A DNA stretch of 5,547 nucleotides from Candidatus Dormiibacterota bacterium (lineage in GTDB: Bacteria; Chloroflexota; Dormibacteria; Aeolococcales; Aeolococcaceae), in contig CATPAP010000139.1 of assembly GCA_955651875.1 (NCBI GenBank), positions 1-5,547 on the forward strand, read 5' to 3'. Below are positions 5,233-5,547 of this stretch, one piece after another. Within the stretch, counting starts at the first letter, position 1. Every line of letters begins with the position of its first letter. The notes below the pieces were generated by a model that ran no database searches, was not told the origin of the DNA, and was given only the letters and a program-made list of their open reading frames with translations. A program made the translations under genes and the position numbers.

Positions 5233-5547
5233 ATGGGTGACCTGCGCTACGCCGACGCCGGGGTCGACATCGACGCGGGCAATCGCGCGATCGACCTCAT
5301 CCGCAAGGCGGTCTCCAGTACCCACACCCCGGCCGTGCTCGGCGGCATCGGCGCCTTCAGCGGCCTCTTCGAGCTCGACACCACGAGGTGGCGCCGCCCG
5401 GTGCTGGTCTCGAGCACCGACTCGGTCGGCACCAAGGTGAAGGTCGCCATCGCCACCAACCACCACCGCGGCATCGGCGTCGACCTCGTCAACCACTGCG
5501 TCAACGACATCCTCTGCTGTGGCGCGCAGCCGCTCTTCTTCCTCGAC
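5233..5547 (+). CDS. purM: Phosphoribosylformylglycinamidine cyclo-ligase (AIR synthetase), N-terminal part
   Basis: The first 105 residues of PurM, running off the right edge with the frame open. The enzyme converts FGAM to aminoimidazole ribonucleotide with ATP, the fifth step of purine biosynthesis, in the cytoplasm. Matches to known PurM proteins are strong: YADAGVDIDAG (6-16), LGGIGAFSGLFEL (36-48), PVLVSSTDSVGTKVKVA (56-72; TDxVGTK is the nucleotide-binding motif), and DLVNHCVNDILCCGAQPLFF (84-103). Family length is about 340-350 aa, so roughly 240 residues are missing. The ATG at 5233 places the conserved AGVDIDAG at the usual distance from the N-terminus. There is no ribosome binding site, but a -10-like TAAACT lies just before, suggesting a leaderless mRNA. 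Cys95-Cys96 replace the Val-Gln found here in many homologues. Confidence 0.95.
   Translation, partial: MGDLRYADAGVDIDAGNRAIDLIRKAVSSTHTPAVLGGIGAFSGLFELDTTRWRRPVLVSSTDSVGTKVKVAIATNHHRGIGVDLVNHCVNDILCCGAQPLFFLD

Overview
The window is a GC-rich, densely coded stretch of bacterial chromosome. It holds six protein genes, two of them cut by the window edges. High GC, a lipoprotein with an N-terminal lipobox, GC-rich inverted repeats without T-tracts after genes, and a purM that looks nearly leaderless all suggest Actinomycetota or a related high-GC group such as Chloroflexota. No rRNA or other taxonomic marker is present, so this is inference. I see no tRNA, rRNA, CRISPR array, insertion sequence or phage gene.

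Left part (1-3048, + strand): an apparent three-gene operon. It starts with the last 45 codons of an agmatinase/guanidinobutyrase-type ureohydrolase. Four bases later comes an NCS1-family nucleobase/hydantoin-type cation symporter of 489 aa, and 12 bases after that an amidase-signature hydrolase of 473 aa with a complete Lys-cisSer-Ser triad. The trio reads as uptake plus hydrolysis of a nitrogen-rich small molecule. The exact substrate cannot be read from the sequence. A guanidino compound carrying an amide (for example 4-guanidinobutyramide, from the arginine monooxygenase route) is one hypothesis that would use both hydrolases. A long near-perfect palindrome lies at the very start of the amidase gene.

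Middle part (3049-4684): a small minus-strand gene for a proline-rich, single-span membrane protein converges on the amidase. It is transcribed divergently from a plus-strand lipoprotein that looks like a secreted beta-propeller. The 156-base divergent gap carries a 16-bp perfect palindrome, a candidate operator. After the lipoprotein gene comes a cluster of overlapping, mutually exclusive inverted repeats, probably a terminator region.

Right part (4685-5547, + strand): a SnoaL-like/NTF2-fold protein of 144 aa, two successive hairpins after it, then the first 105 codons of purM (AIR synthetase, purine biosynthesis). PurM has a recognisable -10 element only 8 bases before its ATG. A 12-bp perfect palindrome resembling a Gram-positive LexA box sits where the -35 would be. 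The lipoprotein, SnoaL-like protein and purM have no evident functional link to the left-hand operon.
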